A DNA stretch of 64,000 bases from Flavobacterium azooxidireducens (GTDB lineage Bacteria > Bacteroidota > Bacteroidia > Flavobacteriales > Flavobacteriaceae): assembly GCF_023195775.1 (NCBI RefSeq), contig NZ_CP096205.1:2482001-2546000 (forward strand), given 5' to 3'. The notes under the pieces were generated by a model, which did no database searches, was not told the origin of the DNA, and worked only from the letters and a program-made list of their open reading frames with translations. Of this stretch, positions 27,259 through 36,619 are shown in pieces. Each line of letters starts with the position of its first letter. Position 1 is the first letter of the stretch. The translations under genes were made by a program, and so were the position numbers.

Positions 27259-28067
27259 TGCGAATGACCGAAACAGTAAAGCAATTACTCATTATCAATG
27301 TTATTTTTTACATTGGTTCAAACACAATTGCTCCTGCAGCCTATGATTATTTGGCCTTGCATTATCCATTAAACGAAGGTTTTAGATGGTGGCAACCCAT
27401 TACACACATGTTCATGCACGCTCAGATGCCTAATTTGATGCATATTTTCTTTAATATGTTCGGATTAATTATGTTTGGTTCTGCATTGGAACACTTTTGG
27501 GGATGGAAAAAATTTCTGTTTTTTTACATTTCCTGTGGGCTTGGTGCTGCATTATTGCACATGGGAATGACTTATTATGAGATTAATACGTTGATGTCAC
27601 AGTTATCAGATTTGAATTTAACTGAAGCGGATGTAAATTACCTATTGAGTACTAATCATTTTCAACATTTTGATAGTGATGGTAAAATTATATCAGGAAA
27701 ATTAAATGAAATTCTGGAGCGAGTGAATGCAAGCCAAGATCAGTATAATATAATTGTTCAAGCAGCAAATGAATATCGAACCACTGCTGTTGGTGCTTCT
27801 GGAGCATTATATGGCGTTTTGGCTGCTTTTGCGTTCATGTTTCCCAATGCAGAATTGATGATGCTGTTTATCCCTATTCCAATTAAAGCGAAGTATTTTG
27901 TTCCGGCTTTGGTAGCCTTCGATTTGTTTATGGGAATACAAGGTGGTTCAATTTTTGGAAGTGGAGGTGGAATTGCTCATTTTGCTCACGTTGGTGGTGC
28001 TGTTACCGGATTTTTGATGATGTGGATGTGGAAGAAAAACCAGTTTAATGATAAGCGGTGGGATTAG
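27255..28067 (+). CDS. Rhomboid family intramembrane serine protease (first of two)
   Basis: This 270-residue multi-span protein cleaves substrates within the membrane. The catalytic Ser is in VGASGALYGVLAAFA and the catalytic His in HFAHVGGAVTGFLMM; MHIFFNMFGLIMFG provides the conserved HxxxN-like helix. A loop of about 65 residues (about 112-175, hydrophilic) is inserted before the serine helix, longer than in typical rhomboids. The start ATG overlaps the mutL stop. The substrate is unknown. Confidence 0.9.
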   Translation: MMRMTETVKQLLIINVIFYIGSNTIAPAAYDYLALHYPLNEGFRWWQPITHMFMHAQMPNLMHIFFNMFGLIMFGSALEHFWGWKKFLFFYISCGLGAALLHMGMTYYEINTLMSQLSDLNLTEADVNYLLSTNHFQHFDSDGKIISGKLNEILERVNASQDQYNIIVQAANEYRTTAVGASGALYGVLAAFAFMFPNAELMMLFIPIPIKAKYFVPALVAFDLFMGIQGGSIFGSGGGIAHFAHVGGAVTGFLMMWMWKKNQFNDKRWD

Positions 28068-28128
28068 TTTGAAGATGGAAGATGGAAGATTAAGATGGAG
28101 GAAAATTGAATAGGTAAAAGATATAGAA

Positions 28129-29001
28129 ATGAGTATTTTGAACGAAATAAAACAACAATTTAGAATGGGTGGCGTAACTGAAAAGTTAATCTACCTTAAT
28201 GTGATTTTGTTTGCTGTTCCATGGATTTTAAAAGGAATTTTGTCGCTTTTTGGAATTGGTTTCGGTTTTACAGAATACATTAGTTTGTCTTCCAATCCAT
28301 CGGATTTGCTATGGAAGCCTTGGTCTGTTTTGACATATGCTTTTTTTCATGCCGATTTTTTTCACATTTTGTTTAATTTAATCGTATTGAATTTTGCCGG
28401 ACGATTGTTTCTCACATTTTTTACCCAAAAGCAATTGTTGAGTTTATATTTAATGGGAGCCATTTTTTCAGGAGTCATTTTTATCATTAGCTATTTGGTT
28501 TTTCCGGCTTTGATAAATAGAAATGCTTTGTTAATTGGAGCTTCGGGAGCAATCATGGCGGTGGTTTTTGCAACTACTACATACGCTCCGCACATGCAAG
28601 TTAGATTGTTGTTGATTGGAACAGTGAAACTTTGGTATATTGCCGTATTTTATTTGATTATCGATTTTATAAGTCTATCTTTTAATAATGTTGGCGGACA
28701 TATTGCTCATTTAGGAGGTGCTTTGTTCGGGTATTTATATAGTTCTCAACTTAAAAATGGTACAGATATCACAAAACCGTTTACTTCTTTTGTAGATGGT
28801 TTAGTGAATTTATTTAGAGGAAGAAAATCGGCACCGTTTAAAAAAGTGCATAAGAATGAATCATTTGCAAAGCCAAAACCTGCAGCGAAAGATAAAACAC
28901 AGCAACAAATTGATGAGATTTTAGATAAAATCAGTAAATCGGGTTATGATAGTTTGACAAAGGAGGAGAAGGAGTTTTTGTTTAAGGCGGGGAAGAGTTA
29001 G
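28129..29001 (+). CDS. Rhomboid family intramembrane serine protease (second)
   Basis: This 290-residue rhomboid has FFHILFNLIVLNFAG, catalytic Ser in LIGASGAIMAVVFA and catalytic His in VGGHIAHLGGALFGYLY. It carries a cytoplasmic tail of about 75 residues ending in a short helical motif (QQIDEILDKISKSGYDSLTKEEKEFL) that recurs at the C-terminus of many Bacteroidota rhomboids. It lies 61 bases behind the first rhomboid, separated by a short GAAGATG tandem repeat at about 28071-28098. Confidence 0.9.
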   Translation: MSILNEIKQQFRMGGVTEKLIYLNVILFAVPWILKGILSLFGIGFGFTEYISLSSNPSDLLWKPWSVLTYAFFHADFFHILFNLIVLNFAGRLFLTFFTQKQLLSLYLMGAIFSGVIFIISYLVFPALINRNALLIGASGAIMAVVFATTTYAPHMQVRLLLIGTVKLWYIAVFYLIIDFISLSFNNVGGHIAHLGGALFGYLYSSQLKNGTDITKPFTSFVDGLVNLFRGRKSAPFKKVHKNESFAKPKPAAKDKTQQQIDEILDKISKSGYDSLTKEEKEFLFKAGKS

Positions 29002-29271
29002 GAAGGTTTCGGGTTACGGGTTGAAAGTTGTTGGGACTTGTGAAGTAGCACGTATTTTGCCCCCGACCTGCCTACCGTCAGGCAGGTTGTAACGGAAAGC
29101 ATTTTGCAGGATTGGCGGACATTTTTCTTGCCAAAAAATTGCGACCTTGCCCCGATAGCTATCGGGATCATTTTTGGGCTTAGAAAATGCCGACAAGACA
29201 AAAAATCTTGCAGTGAAAAGCGGGATTAGGCACATAATTATTTTTAATTTTTGAATGTTTAATATAACGGA
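29002..29271. repeat. Intergenic dispersed-repeat element with two palindromes
   Basis: No gene is seen here. It holds an inverted repeat ACCTGCCT...AGGCAGGT (29066-29087) and the perfect 16-base palindrome CCCGATAGCTATCGGG (29151-29166). The tract of about 200 bases is richer in GC than its flanks and resembles the elements at 8900-9060 and 11041-11220. Confidence 0.6.
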
Positions 29272-30324
29272 ATGAAGAACCTAGGATGGTTTAATAAAGT
29301 GATTTTGTTTTTTAATATAGTGCTTACTGTATTAACGTTTGTTGCTTATATTTTGCCTTTTTTGGCTCCTAGACTTTTTCCGATTCTTTCGGTTTTAACG
29401 CTTTTTTTACCGTTGATGTTGATTCTCAATTTATTGTTTTTTAGCTATTGGCTCATTCAGTTCAAACGGCAAATGCTGTTGTCGGGGATTGTTTTGTTGT
29501 TGGGAATTACTTTTGTAAATAAATTTTATAAGCTTTCTGAAACGAATTTGCCCAAGGAAGAAAATGATTTTGTGGTGATGAGTTATAACGTTCGGCTGTT
29601 TAATTTGTATGATTGGATTGAGCGTGATGTGAGTTTGCCGATTTCTACTTTTATTAAGGAACAAACTCCGGATATTTTGTGTATTCAGGAATTTTCGAAT
29701 CGGAATGAGGTTGATTTTCGAGTGTATAAGCATAAATATGTTTTTATTGAAGGAAAGAATACGAAACTTGGCCAGGCTATTTTTTCTAAGTATCCGATTG
29801 TGAATGAAGGTGTTATTCCGTTTCCGAATTCAACGAATAACGCAATTTATGCAGATGTTAAACGAGGAAAAGATACGATTCGGGTCTATAGTATGCATTT
29901 GCAGTCGATTAAAATTACGCCCGATGTTCATGAAATTGATGAGAATATTCAAGGTGTTTCGCAAGATCAGTCCAAACGGATGCTTCGCAGAATGAGTACA
30001 TCGTTTAAATCGCAGCAAAATCAGGCAGAGATTATTAAAAAGCACAAAGCGGATTGTAAATATCCGATTATTATTTGTGGCGATATGAATAATAGTCCGT
30101 TTTCGTTTGTTTACCGAAGTATCAAAGGCGATTTGAATGATGCATTTGAAGAAGCCGGTTCCGGTTTTGGCACAACGTATAGTTTTAAATACTATCCAGC
30201 TCGAATTGATTATATTTTTACGGATAAAAAATTTGTGGTCAAACAGTTTAGTTCTTTTCCGAATTTTAGGAATTCAGACCACTTTCCGATTGTTACACGA
30301 TTGGCTTTTGAAACAGAAAAGTAA
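29272..30324 (+). CDS. Membrane-anchored endonuclease/exonuclease/phosphatase family protein
   Basis: This 350-residue protein has three N-terminal membrane helices (residues 8-85) and a C-terminal EEP-fold domain. Fold motifs are VMSYNVRLFN, ILCIQEFSN (metal-binding Glu), YSMHLQS, IICGDMNNSPFS, ARIDYIFTD and NSDHFPIVTRL (catalytic His). EEP proteins act on nucleic acids, phospholipids or inositol phosphates. With the membrane anchor a phospholipid or envelope substrate is possible, but not shown. It is convergent with the WbqC gene, with only one base between the two stops. Confidence 0.9.
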   Translation: MKNLGWFNKVILFFNIVLTVLTFVAYILPFLAPRLFPILSVLTLFLPLMLILNLLFFSYWLIQFKRQMLLSGIVLLLGITFVNKFYKLSETNLPKEENDFVVMSYNVRLFNLYDWIERDVSLPISTFIKEQTPDILCIQEFSNRNEVDFRVYKHKYVFIEGKNTKLGQAIFSKYPIVNEGVIPFPNSTNNAIYADVKRGKDTIRVYSMHLQSIKITPDVHEIDENIQGVSQDQSKRMLRRMSTSFKSQQNQAEIIKKHKADCKYPIIICGDMNNSPFSFVYRSIKGDLNDAFEEAGSGFGTTYSFKYYPARIDYIFTDKKFVVKQFSSFPNFRNSDHFPIVTRLAFETEK

Positions 30325-30325
30325 G

Positions 30326-30937
30326 TTATAATTGCTGTTTTTTCAGATAATCTAAAGCATATCTCCCTTCGTTAAAAAGTAAATCTAAAACACTTAAATT
30401 GTTCAGAAATCCGTGTTTTTCACCAAATACTTGCGTGTAACGTTCGCATTGGGTTTGATCTTTTTTTCCGTTGGCTAAATAACGAAAATCGGATACATCA
30501 TTCACTTCGTGAAAATACTCAATTGTTTTTTCGGGAGAAATGGAAATTCCTACGCATTGATTGAGTAGTTCAAAAACTTCCAAATTCAAATCCATTAAAA
30601 AAGTGTGCTTTTTTTGAAAAATAGGAGCGATGTCGTCTTCAAAATATTCAAAAAAAGGAGAAGTTCTGTAGGCTGCTTCTAGCGATTTGAAATGTTGTTT
30701 TTGCCAATTGAAATCCGGTTCAATTTTTACATCTTTACACTTTTGATTGCCTACTTTGCTGTGTTTTATCGGAATGTTGAGCATTTGAATTCCATTCGGA
30801 CTATAGATGTACATTCTGTTGCGGTTGGTTTGTTTTTGGAAGTTATCTTCCATTTCAAACACAACTTGTTCAGCTTGCACCATTGCAGCATAATGACTGA
30901 TAGACGGGAAATAGGTAGGATGAACGAGTGCTTTCAT
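30326..30937 (-). CDS. WbqC-like family protein
   Basis: This 203-residue protein has the N-terminal signature VHPTYFPSISHYAAMVQAEQVVFE and the conserved NRMYIYSPNGIQMLNIPIKHS typical of WbqC. The family is often found in glycan or O-antigen loci, but its chemistry is not established. It lies three bases downstream of lepB in the same direction and is likely co-transcribed with it. Confidence 0.92.
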   Translation of the reverse strand: MKALVHPTYFPSISHYAAMVQAEQVVFEMEDNFQKQTNRNRMYIYSPNGIQMLNIPIKHSKVGNQKCKDVKIEPDFNWQKQHFKSLEAAYRTSPFFEYFEDDIAPIFQKKHTFLMDLNLEVFELLNQCVGISISPEKTIEYFHEVNDVSDFRYLANGKKDQTQCERYTQVFGEKHGFLNNLSVLDLLFNEGRYALDYLKKQQL

Positions 30938-30940
30938 TAG

Positions 30941-32494
30941 TTATAAATCAGCCTTCTTTTTCTTTCTTTTTCTATAGAAATCAAAGCCAAACCATCCGGC
31001 TAAAAGAATTACGAAGTAAATAAAATAAGAAACCGGTTCACCGCTTCCACCAACTGTTGTGAACAATCTATTCCAACGGATTTTATCGATTGCTTTACTC
31101 CATGGAACATTTTGGTCTAAACTCATCCAAATGAATACGGGTTTTCCAACAATATGATCGGCTGGAACATAACCCCAATAACGGCTGTCTTCCGAGTTGT
31201 GGCGGTTGTCTCCCATCATCCAATAATAATCCATTTTAAAAGTGTAGTCTTTGACAACTTTTCCGTTAATACGTATTTCATCACCATTTACTTGCAAATC
31301 ATTTTTCTCATAATCGGTAATGATCATTTTATAAAAAGGCAATGTTTCTTTATTTAAAGCAACAGTTTTTCCGGCTTGAGGAATGTAGATTGGACCGTAA
31401 TTGTCGGTGTTCCAGTTTTTTGTATGGGGAAAAACACTGGTTGTTCCATCGGTATCAATTCTTTTTGTAACCGATTTTACGATTGGATTATTTCTTAATC
31501 GAGCTGCATTTTCATCGGTTACTGCAAAAAAGGTATATGAATTCTGAGAATTTACGCTAACGCCATCTGTAATTTGAAGATCGTTGTAAACATAATCAGG
31601 ATTAAATTGCGTTCCGTCTGTAATAACGTCATAGGAATATTGAACTTTCTGACGGTCATGCATTGGAAGCATTTTCCCATTAACATAAACATCTCCGTTT
31701 TTAATTTGAAGACTGTCTCCCGGAATTCCTAAACAGCGTTTTACATAATTTGATTTTTTATCAAGTGGTTTATCTACTCTTCTTCCTGATCTATCTCTGA
31801 ATTTATAAACCGTATCAATCGGCCAATTAAACACCACAATGTCATTTGTTTTAATACTTTCAATTCCCGGAAAACGGAAAGAAGGTAGTTGCGGCCAACT
31901 TAAATAGGATTTTGTTCGAACTATCGGAATAGAATCGTGCACCATTGGTAAACCAACTGCTGTAGTTGGAGTTCTTGCACCGTAATGAAATTTACTTACA
32001 AAAAGAAAATCACCAACTAACAAAGATTTTTCTAAGGAAGATGTTGGAATAACAAACGGTTGCATCACATACGTATGAACAGTTGTTGCCACAACAATTG
32101 CAAAAAGAATCGAACTCACAAAATCTGCTGTAGCATTTTTGGGATGTAATGAACGGTCTTTGATGTGTGTAACGTCTTGTGTATAATTCACATAATAGAT
32201 GTATAAACCTAAAGTAGCAACACCTAAAATCGTGTCTAATTGCGAATTTTTCCCGAAACTTCTCAAGGTTTCCACCCAAACAACAGGAAACATAATTAGG
32301 TTTACAATTGGAATAAAAAGTAAAAAAGCCCACCACCAAGGACGGTTTATAATTTTCATCAAAATGATTGCATTGTAAACAGGAACGGCTGCTTCCCACG
32401 ATTTTCTACCAGCTTTTTGATATAATTTCCAAGTTCCTAAATAGTGTACAATTTGTATCACCAAGAAGAATATAAACCATTGATATAATGTCAT
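30941..32494 (-). CDS. lepB: Signal peptidase I, long Bacteroidota form
   Basis: LepB removes signal peptides from exported proteins at the inner membrane. The protein of 517 residues has N-terminal membrane helices (to ~100), then the peptidase domain anchored by residues about 127-145. The catalytic Ser lies in IPTSSLEKSLLVGD and the catalytic Lys in NYVKRCLGIPGDS. A large inserted periplasmic domain (about 290-430) precedes the conserved YYWMMGDNRHNSEDSRYWG. A final membrane helix and a basic tail end the protein. The extra length is usual in this phylum. Confidence 0.95.
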   Translation of the reverse strand: MTLYQWFIFFLVIQIVHYLGTWKLYQKAGRKSWEAAVPVYNAIILMKIINRPWWWAFLLFIPIVNLIMFPVVWVETLRSFGKNSQLDTILGVATLGLYIYYVNYTQDVTHIKDRSLHPKNATADFVSSILFAIVVATTVHTYVMQPFVIPTSSLEKSLLVGDFLFVSKFHYGARTPTTAVGLPMVHDSIPIVRTKSYLSWPQLPSFRFPGIESIKTNDIVVFNWPIDTVYKFRDRSGRRVDKPLDKKSNYVKRCLGIPGDSLQIKNGDVYVNGKMLPMHDRQKVQYSYDVITDGTQFNPDYVYNDLQITDGVSVNSQNSYTFFAVTDENAARLRNNPIVKSVTKRIDTDGTTSVFPHTKNWNTDNYGPIYIPQAGKTVALNKETLPFYKMIITDYEKNDLQVNGDEIRINGKVVKDYTFKMDYYWMMGDNRHNSEDSRYWGYVPADHIVGKPVFIWMSLDQNVPWSKAIDKIRWNRLFTTVGGSGEPVSYFIYFVILLAGWFGFDFYRKRKKKKADL

Positions 32495-32610
32495 TTTTAC
32501 TGTTTTTTAATTTCGTTTTTGCTTGTCAACGAAAGTCAAGTTCTTAATTAGTGCTCAAATATAGAAAACGTTACCAATTTAACGTTTATTTATAATGATT
32601 TTGCTATGAT

Positions 32611-33312
32611 TTATTTTAAATCTAATACATCTTTCATTGTAAAAACACCTTTTTTACCTACAATCCATTCGGCGGCAATCACGGCACCAAAAGCAAATCC
32701 ATCGCGGTTGTGAGCGGTGTGTTTGATTTCGATGGTATCTACTTCCGATTGATAAAAAATGGAGTGTGTGCCGGGAACATTGTCTTCTCTTTTTACATCA
32801 ATAAACAAATCATCTGAATTTGGGTTTTCGATGCTCCAGTTATTTTTGTTTGTATGATTGATGATTGAATTGGCTAATGAAATTGCTGTTCCGCTGGGTT
32901 TGTCTAATTTTTGGGTGTGATGAATTTCTTCCATCGAAACATTGTATTGATTGAATTTTGACATCATTTTAGCCAAATAATCATTCAATTCAAAAAATAA
33001 ATTTACGCCTAAACTAAAATTAGAACCATAAATAAAAGCGGCATTTTTTTCTTTACAAAGGTTCACCATTTTATGATAATCTTCTAACCAACCTGTTGTT
33101 CCGGAAACAACCGGAATTCCGTTTTCAAGACAAGTTGAGATATTGTTAACAGCAGAATCAGGCACACTGAAATCAATAGCTACGTCAGTGTTTTCTAAAC
33201 CTTCAAAGGAATCAGAACTTCCTTTTCGCAATATAATTTCATGGCCGCGTTCTAAGGCAATTCGTTCGATTACCTTTCCCATTTTTCCGTATCCTAAAAG
33301 TGCAATTTTCAT
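32611..33312 (-). CDS. dapB: 4-hydroxy-tetrahydrodipicolinate reductase
   Basis: DapB catalyses an NAD(P)H-dependent step of lysine and meso-diaminopimelate synthesis. The nucleotide-binding LLGYGKMGKVIERIA, the VVSGTTGW segment and the active-site EEIHHTQKLDKPSGTAI are present. The length is 233 residues, short like other Bacteroidota members. Its start overlaps the stop of the DUF5683 gene by one base. Confidence 0.95.
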   Translation of the reverse strand: MKIALLGYGKMGKVIERIALERGHEIILRKGSSDSFEGLENTDVAIDFSVPDSAVNNISTCLENGIPVVSGTTGWLEDYHKMVNLCKEKNAAFIYGSNFSLGVNLFFELNDYLAKMMSKFNQYNVSMEEIHHTQKLDKPSGTAISLANSIINHTNKNNWSIENPNSDDLFIDVKREDNVPGTHSIFYQSEVDTIEIKHTAHNRDGFAFGAVIAAEWIVGKKGVFTMKDVLDLK

Positions 33313-33875
33313 TAAAATCTGTAATTCAAAGTTAATCCAACGTTGTACTTGTAGTCAATTTCATTTCTGCTAAGATCTGGAGTTAATGATAAATTATCGT
33401 TTACATTAAATTGCATGAGATGAGCACCAACATTGGCATCAATTATATTTAAGACATAAAAACCAATCATTACGGCGGTTGAAATGTCTCTATTTCGTTC
33501 GAAACCTCTTTGAGCGTTTATTAAAACGGCATCAGAATAAACACCAAAATAACGGTCGTCGGTATAACCTTCTAACCTTCTTTTATAAATGTCTCGGAAT
33601 TCTTTGTATTTTTTATTACTATCATTATAAAAATAATAACCAATTGCCAAACCACCATAAACAATAGGAACTTTCCAATATTGTTTGTTATAAACTTGTC
33701 CTAAACCAGGAATAACTGCCGAATAAAAAGCCGCTTTTGCAGGTGTTAATGGATCGATGGGTTTGTAGGATGTAGAGTCTTTTGTGATTCTTACTTCTTC
33801 AAACTGAACTTGTGCAATAGCCGAATTTATTCCAAAAAGGAAAAAAGAAAAAAGTATGATTCGAGAAACAACCAC
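33312..33875 (-). CDS. DUF5683 family membrane protein
   Basis: This 187-residue protein starts with GTG and has a probable signal peptide (ILFSFFLFGINSAIAQ). The DUF5683 core contains PLTPAKAAFYSAVIPGLGQVYNKQYWKVPIVYGG, followed by two membrane segments and a C-terminal stretch (VGLTLNYRF) that looks like a beta strand. The function is unknown. It sits between parB and dapB with overlapping ends on both sides, an arrangement I recall from other flavobacterial genomes. Confidence 0.88.
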   Translation of the reverse strand: MVVSRIILFSFFLFGINSAIAQVQFEEVRITKDSTSYKPIDPLTPAKAAFYSAVIPGLGQVYNKQYWKVPIVYGGLAIGYYFYNDSNKKYKEFRDIYKRRLEGYTDDRYFGVYSDAVLINAQRGFERNRDISTAVMIGFYVLNIIDANVGAHLMQFNVNDNLSLTPDLSRNEIDYKYNVGLTLNYRF

Positions 33876-34777
33876 TATCCTTTAATTAAAGCAATAATTC
33901 GTTGAAAATCAGCTTCAGATTTAAACGGAATAGTTATTTTTCCTTTTCCGTTGGCATCAATTTTCACGTCAACTTTTGTACCTAAAACTGTTCCGATTTC
34001 TTTTTTATCAGATTCTGCAACTACAAATGCCGAAGCAGATTTTGCAGTTTTTCCGGATTTTGGTTTTAAACCTTCCTGATAATTTTTTACCAATGTTTCA
34101 GTATCACGAACAGAAAGATTCTGACTGATGATTTTGTGGTAAATGTCTGACTGAGCATCTTCATCTTCAATATTGATTAATGCACGACCGTGTCCCATCG
34201 AAATAAAACCATCACGAATTCCGGTTTGAATAATCGGATCTAATTTTAATAATCGAAGGTAATTGGCAATCGTAGAGCGTTTTTTACCCACTTTATCACT
34301 CATTTGTTCTTGCGTTAACTGAATTTCATCAATCAAACGTTGATACGAAAGTGCAATTTCAATTGGATCTAAATCATGACGTTGGATATTTTCCACCAAA
34401 GCCATCACTAGCGATTCATTGTCGTTGGCAATTCGGATATAAGAAGGAATAACGGTTAATCCGGCTATTTTTGAAGCACGAAGTCTTCGTTCACCGGAAA
34501 TTAACTGATACTTATTAAAATCTAATTTTCTAACAGTAATCGGCTGAATTACACCCAATTCTTTGATAGATGTTGCCAATTCCTGAAGTGTTTCTTCATT
34601 AAAATTGCTTCTGGGCTGAAACGGATTTATTTCGATTGCCTCAATTTCAAGCTCAATAATATTCCCAACCACTTTATCGGCATTTTTATCATTTACCGAT
34701 TTGATGTCGTTTTCCGGGTCTTTCAATAAAGCCGATAATCCTCTTCCTAATGCTTGTTTTTTAGTGGCTTGTGTCAT
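33875..34777 (-). CDS. parB: Chromosome-partitioning protein ParB
   Basis: ParB binds parS sites near the origin and loads SMC for chromosome segregation. The CTPase/N-terminal domain shows INPFQPRSNFNEETLQELATSIKELGVIQPITV and LISGERRLRASKIAG. The helix-turn-helix region is QLTQEQMSDKVGKKRSTIANYLRLLKL, followed by GHGRALINI. A basic linker and a short C-terminal dimerisation domain complete 300 residues. parA lies six bases upstream. No consensus parS site was noticed in the window. Confidence 0.95.
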   Translation of the reverse strand: MTQATKKQALGRGLSALLKDPENDIKSVNDKNADKVVGNIIELEIEAIEINPFQPRSNFNEETLQELATSIKELGVIQPITVRKLDFNKYQLISGERRLRASKIAGLTVIPSYIRIANDNESLVMALVENIQRHDLDPIEIALSYQRLIDEIQLTQEQMSDKVGKKRSTIANYLRLLKLDPIIQTGIRDGFISMGHGRALINIEDEDAQSDIYHKIISQNLSVRDTETLVKNYQEGLKPKSGKTAKSASAFVVAESDKKEIGTVLGTKVDVKIDANGKGKITIPFKSEADFQRIIALIKG

Positions 34778-34783
34778 AAAATC

Positions 34784-35548
34784 CTAGCTATTTTTTTTGA
34801 TAATTTCTTCTGCTAAACTCAAGTAATTGTTGGCTCCTTTGCTGGTTGCATCAAAATTAATGATGCTTTCGCCAAAACTTGGAGCTTCACTTAATTTCAC
34901 ATTTCGTTGAATAATGGTTTTAAAAACCATATCGTTAAAATGCTTTTGTACTTCTTCCACCACTTGGTTCGATAAACGCAAACGGGAATCATACATCGTT
35001 AACAATAATCCTTCAATATCCAAATCGGGATTATGCAATTTTTGAACACTTTTGATGGTGTTTAATAATTTTCCTAAACCTTCCAACGCAAAATATTCGC
35101 ATTGAATCGGAATCACTACACTGTCGGCTGCGGTTAAGGCATTCAACGTTAATAATCCCAAAGAAGGAGCACAGTCAATCAAAATATAATCATATTGATC
35201 TTTGATGGATGCCAATGCTTCTTTGAGCATATATTCACGATTTTCTTTATCGACCAATTCTATTTCAATGGCAACCAAATCAATGTGAGCAGGGATAACA
35301 TCTACGTTGGGAGCAGAACATTTCATCACCGCTTCTTGTGGCGTGTTGCTGTGCTCTAAAACTTGGTAAGATCCAATCGCAACACCATCTACATCAATGC
35401 CTAATCCCGAACTGGCATTTGCCTGAGGATCAGCATCAATTAGTAATACTTTTTTTTCTAAAACACCTAGTGAGGCCGCTAAATTAACGGTTGTTGTTGT
35501 TTTTCCAACGCCTCCTTTTTGATTCGCAATTGCAATAATTTTGCCCAT
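34784..35548 (-). CDS. parA: Chromosome-partitioning ATPase ParA/Soj
   Basis: ParA is the partner ATPase that positions the ParB-DNA complex. The deviant Walker A motif is IANQKGGVGKTTTTVNLA, Walker A' is VLLIDADPQANASSGLG and the B motif is YILIDCAPSLGLLTLNAL. The length of 254 residues is typical for a chromosomal copy. It is the first gene of a parA-parB-DUF5683-dapB unit, followed by lepB after a gap of 116 bases. Confidence 0.95.
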   Translation of the reverse strand: MGKIIAIANQKGGVGKTTTTVNLAASLGVLEKKVLLIDADPQANASSGLGIDVDGVAIGSYQVLEHSNTPQEAVMKCSAPNVDVIPAHIDLVAIEIELVDKENREYMLKEALASIKDQYDYILIDCAPSLGLLTLNALTAADSVVIPIQCEYFALEGLGKLLNTIKSVQKLHNPDLDIEGLLLTMYDSRLRLSNQVVEEVQKHFNDMVFKTIIQRNVKLSEAPSFGESIINFDATSKGANNYLSLAEEIIKKNS

Positions 35549-35664
35549 TGATTCGATTAAATTTGAGCCGTAAAATTACGATTATTTATGGGTTTTTCAA
35601 CGTCAAGTTGTTAACAAATGTTAATTGTTTTGTGTACAATTAATTAGCTAAAAATCGGTGGATT

Positions 35665-36546
35665 TTATTTGCTCTTTTTCGATTTAATCATTGCTTCAAG
35701 CATATCCCACATATGTTCAGGAATTTGTTCTAACAAATTAAATTGACCTGCTCCTTTGAGCCATTCGCCACCATCAATGGTAATCACTTCGCCATTTACA
35801 TAAGCAGAAAAATCAGAAACTAAATAAGCCGCCAAATTGGCTAATTCCTGATGATCACCCACACGATTTAACGGTACTTTTTTAGCCATATCAAATTTTT
35901 CCGCTAAATCTCCCGGAAGTAATCGATCCCAAGCTCCTTTGGTTGGAAATGGTCCCGGAGCAATCGCATTACTTCGGATTCCGTATTTTGCCCATTCAAC
36001 AGCCAAACTTCTTGTCATCGCTAAAACGCCAGCTTTGGCTGTGGCACTAGGAACTACATAAGCAGAACCCGTCCAAGCATACGTTGTCACAATATTTAAA
36101 ATCACTGAACTTTCTTGTTTGGTGTCGATCCAATGTTTTCCAAAAGCTAATGTGCAGTTTTTGGAACCTTTTAAAACAATATCGATGATGGTATCAAACG
36201 CATTCGCGGATAATCGTTCGGTGGGAGAAATGAAATTTCCAGCCGCATTGTTTAGTAAAACATCCACTTTTCCGAATTTTTTCAAAACTTCCTCAAGCAT
36301 CGCTTCCACTTGTTCATAAAAACGAACATCGCATTGCAACGGCAAACACGTTCCGCCGGTTTCCTTTTCTAATTCGGCTGCGGTGGTTTTTAATTTATCT
36401 AAATCTCTGGAAGTAATGGCAACTTTTGAACCTAATTCTAAAAAGTATTTGGTCATCGCTTTTCCGAGACCGCTACCGCCTCCGGTTACTACAATTACTT
36501 TGCCTTCTAAGGCGTTATCACGTAGCATTTTTGCTGAAAAATTCAT
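35665..36546 (-). CDS. Short-chain dehydrogenase/reductase (dienoyl-CoA reductase-like)
   Basis: This 293-residue SDR has the NAD(P)-binding TGGGSGLGKAMTKYFLELG, the structural NNAAGNFISP and a C-terminal NGEVITIDGGEWL. The usual YxxxK is replaced by a segment around VPSATAKAGVLAMTRSLAVEWA, where Ser and Lys are conserved but the Tyr position is changed. That pattern fits peroxisomal-type 2,4-dienoyl-CoA reductases, so a role in unsaturated fatty acid oxidation is likely. I choose the ATG at 36546 (MNFSAKMLRDN); the longer frame to 36606 adds an unlikely leader. Confidence 0.85.
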   Translation of the reverse strand: MNFSAKMLRDNALEGKVIVVTGGGSGLGKAMTKYFLELGSKVAITSRDLDKLKTTAAELEKETGGTCLPLQCDVRFYEQVEAMLEEVLKKFGKVDVLLNNAAGNFISPTERLSANAFDTIIDIVLKGSKNCTLAFGKHWIDTKQESSVILNIVTTYAWTGSAYVVPSATAKAGVLAMTRSLAVEWAKYGIRSNAIAPGPFPTKGAWDRLLPGDLAEKFDMAKKVPLNRVGDHQELANLAAYLVSDFSAYVNGEVITIDGGEWLKGAGQFNLLEQIPEHMWDMLEAMIKSKKSK

Positions 36547-36619
36547 ATAAAATATAGTTTTTGGTAAAGATATTAATTCAGTTAAAGTATGAAATATTTT
36601 TAGCATTTAGCTAACAAAA

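Noticed and set aside
28071..28098. GAAGATG tandem units as a CRISPR or functional repeat
   Set aside because: Only about three short imperfect units without spacers; probably simple-sequence slippage.
35575..35650. TTGTTAACAA palindrome upstream of parA as a parS site
   Set aside because: It does not resemble the TGTTTCACGTGAAACA-type parS consensus.
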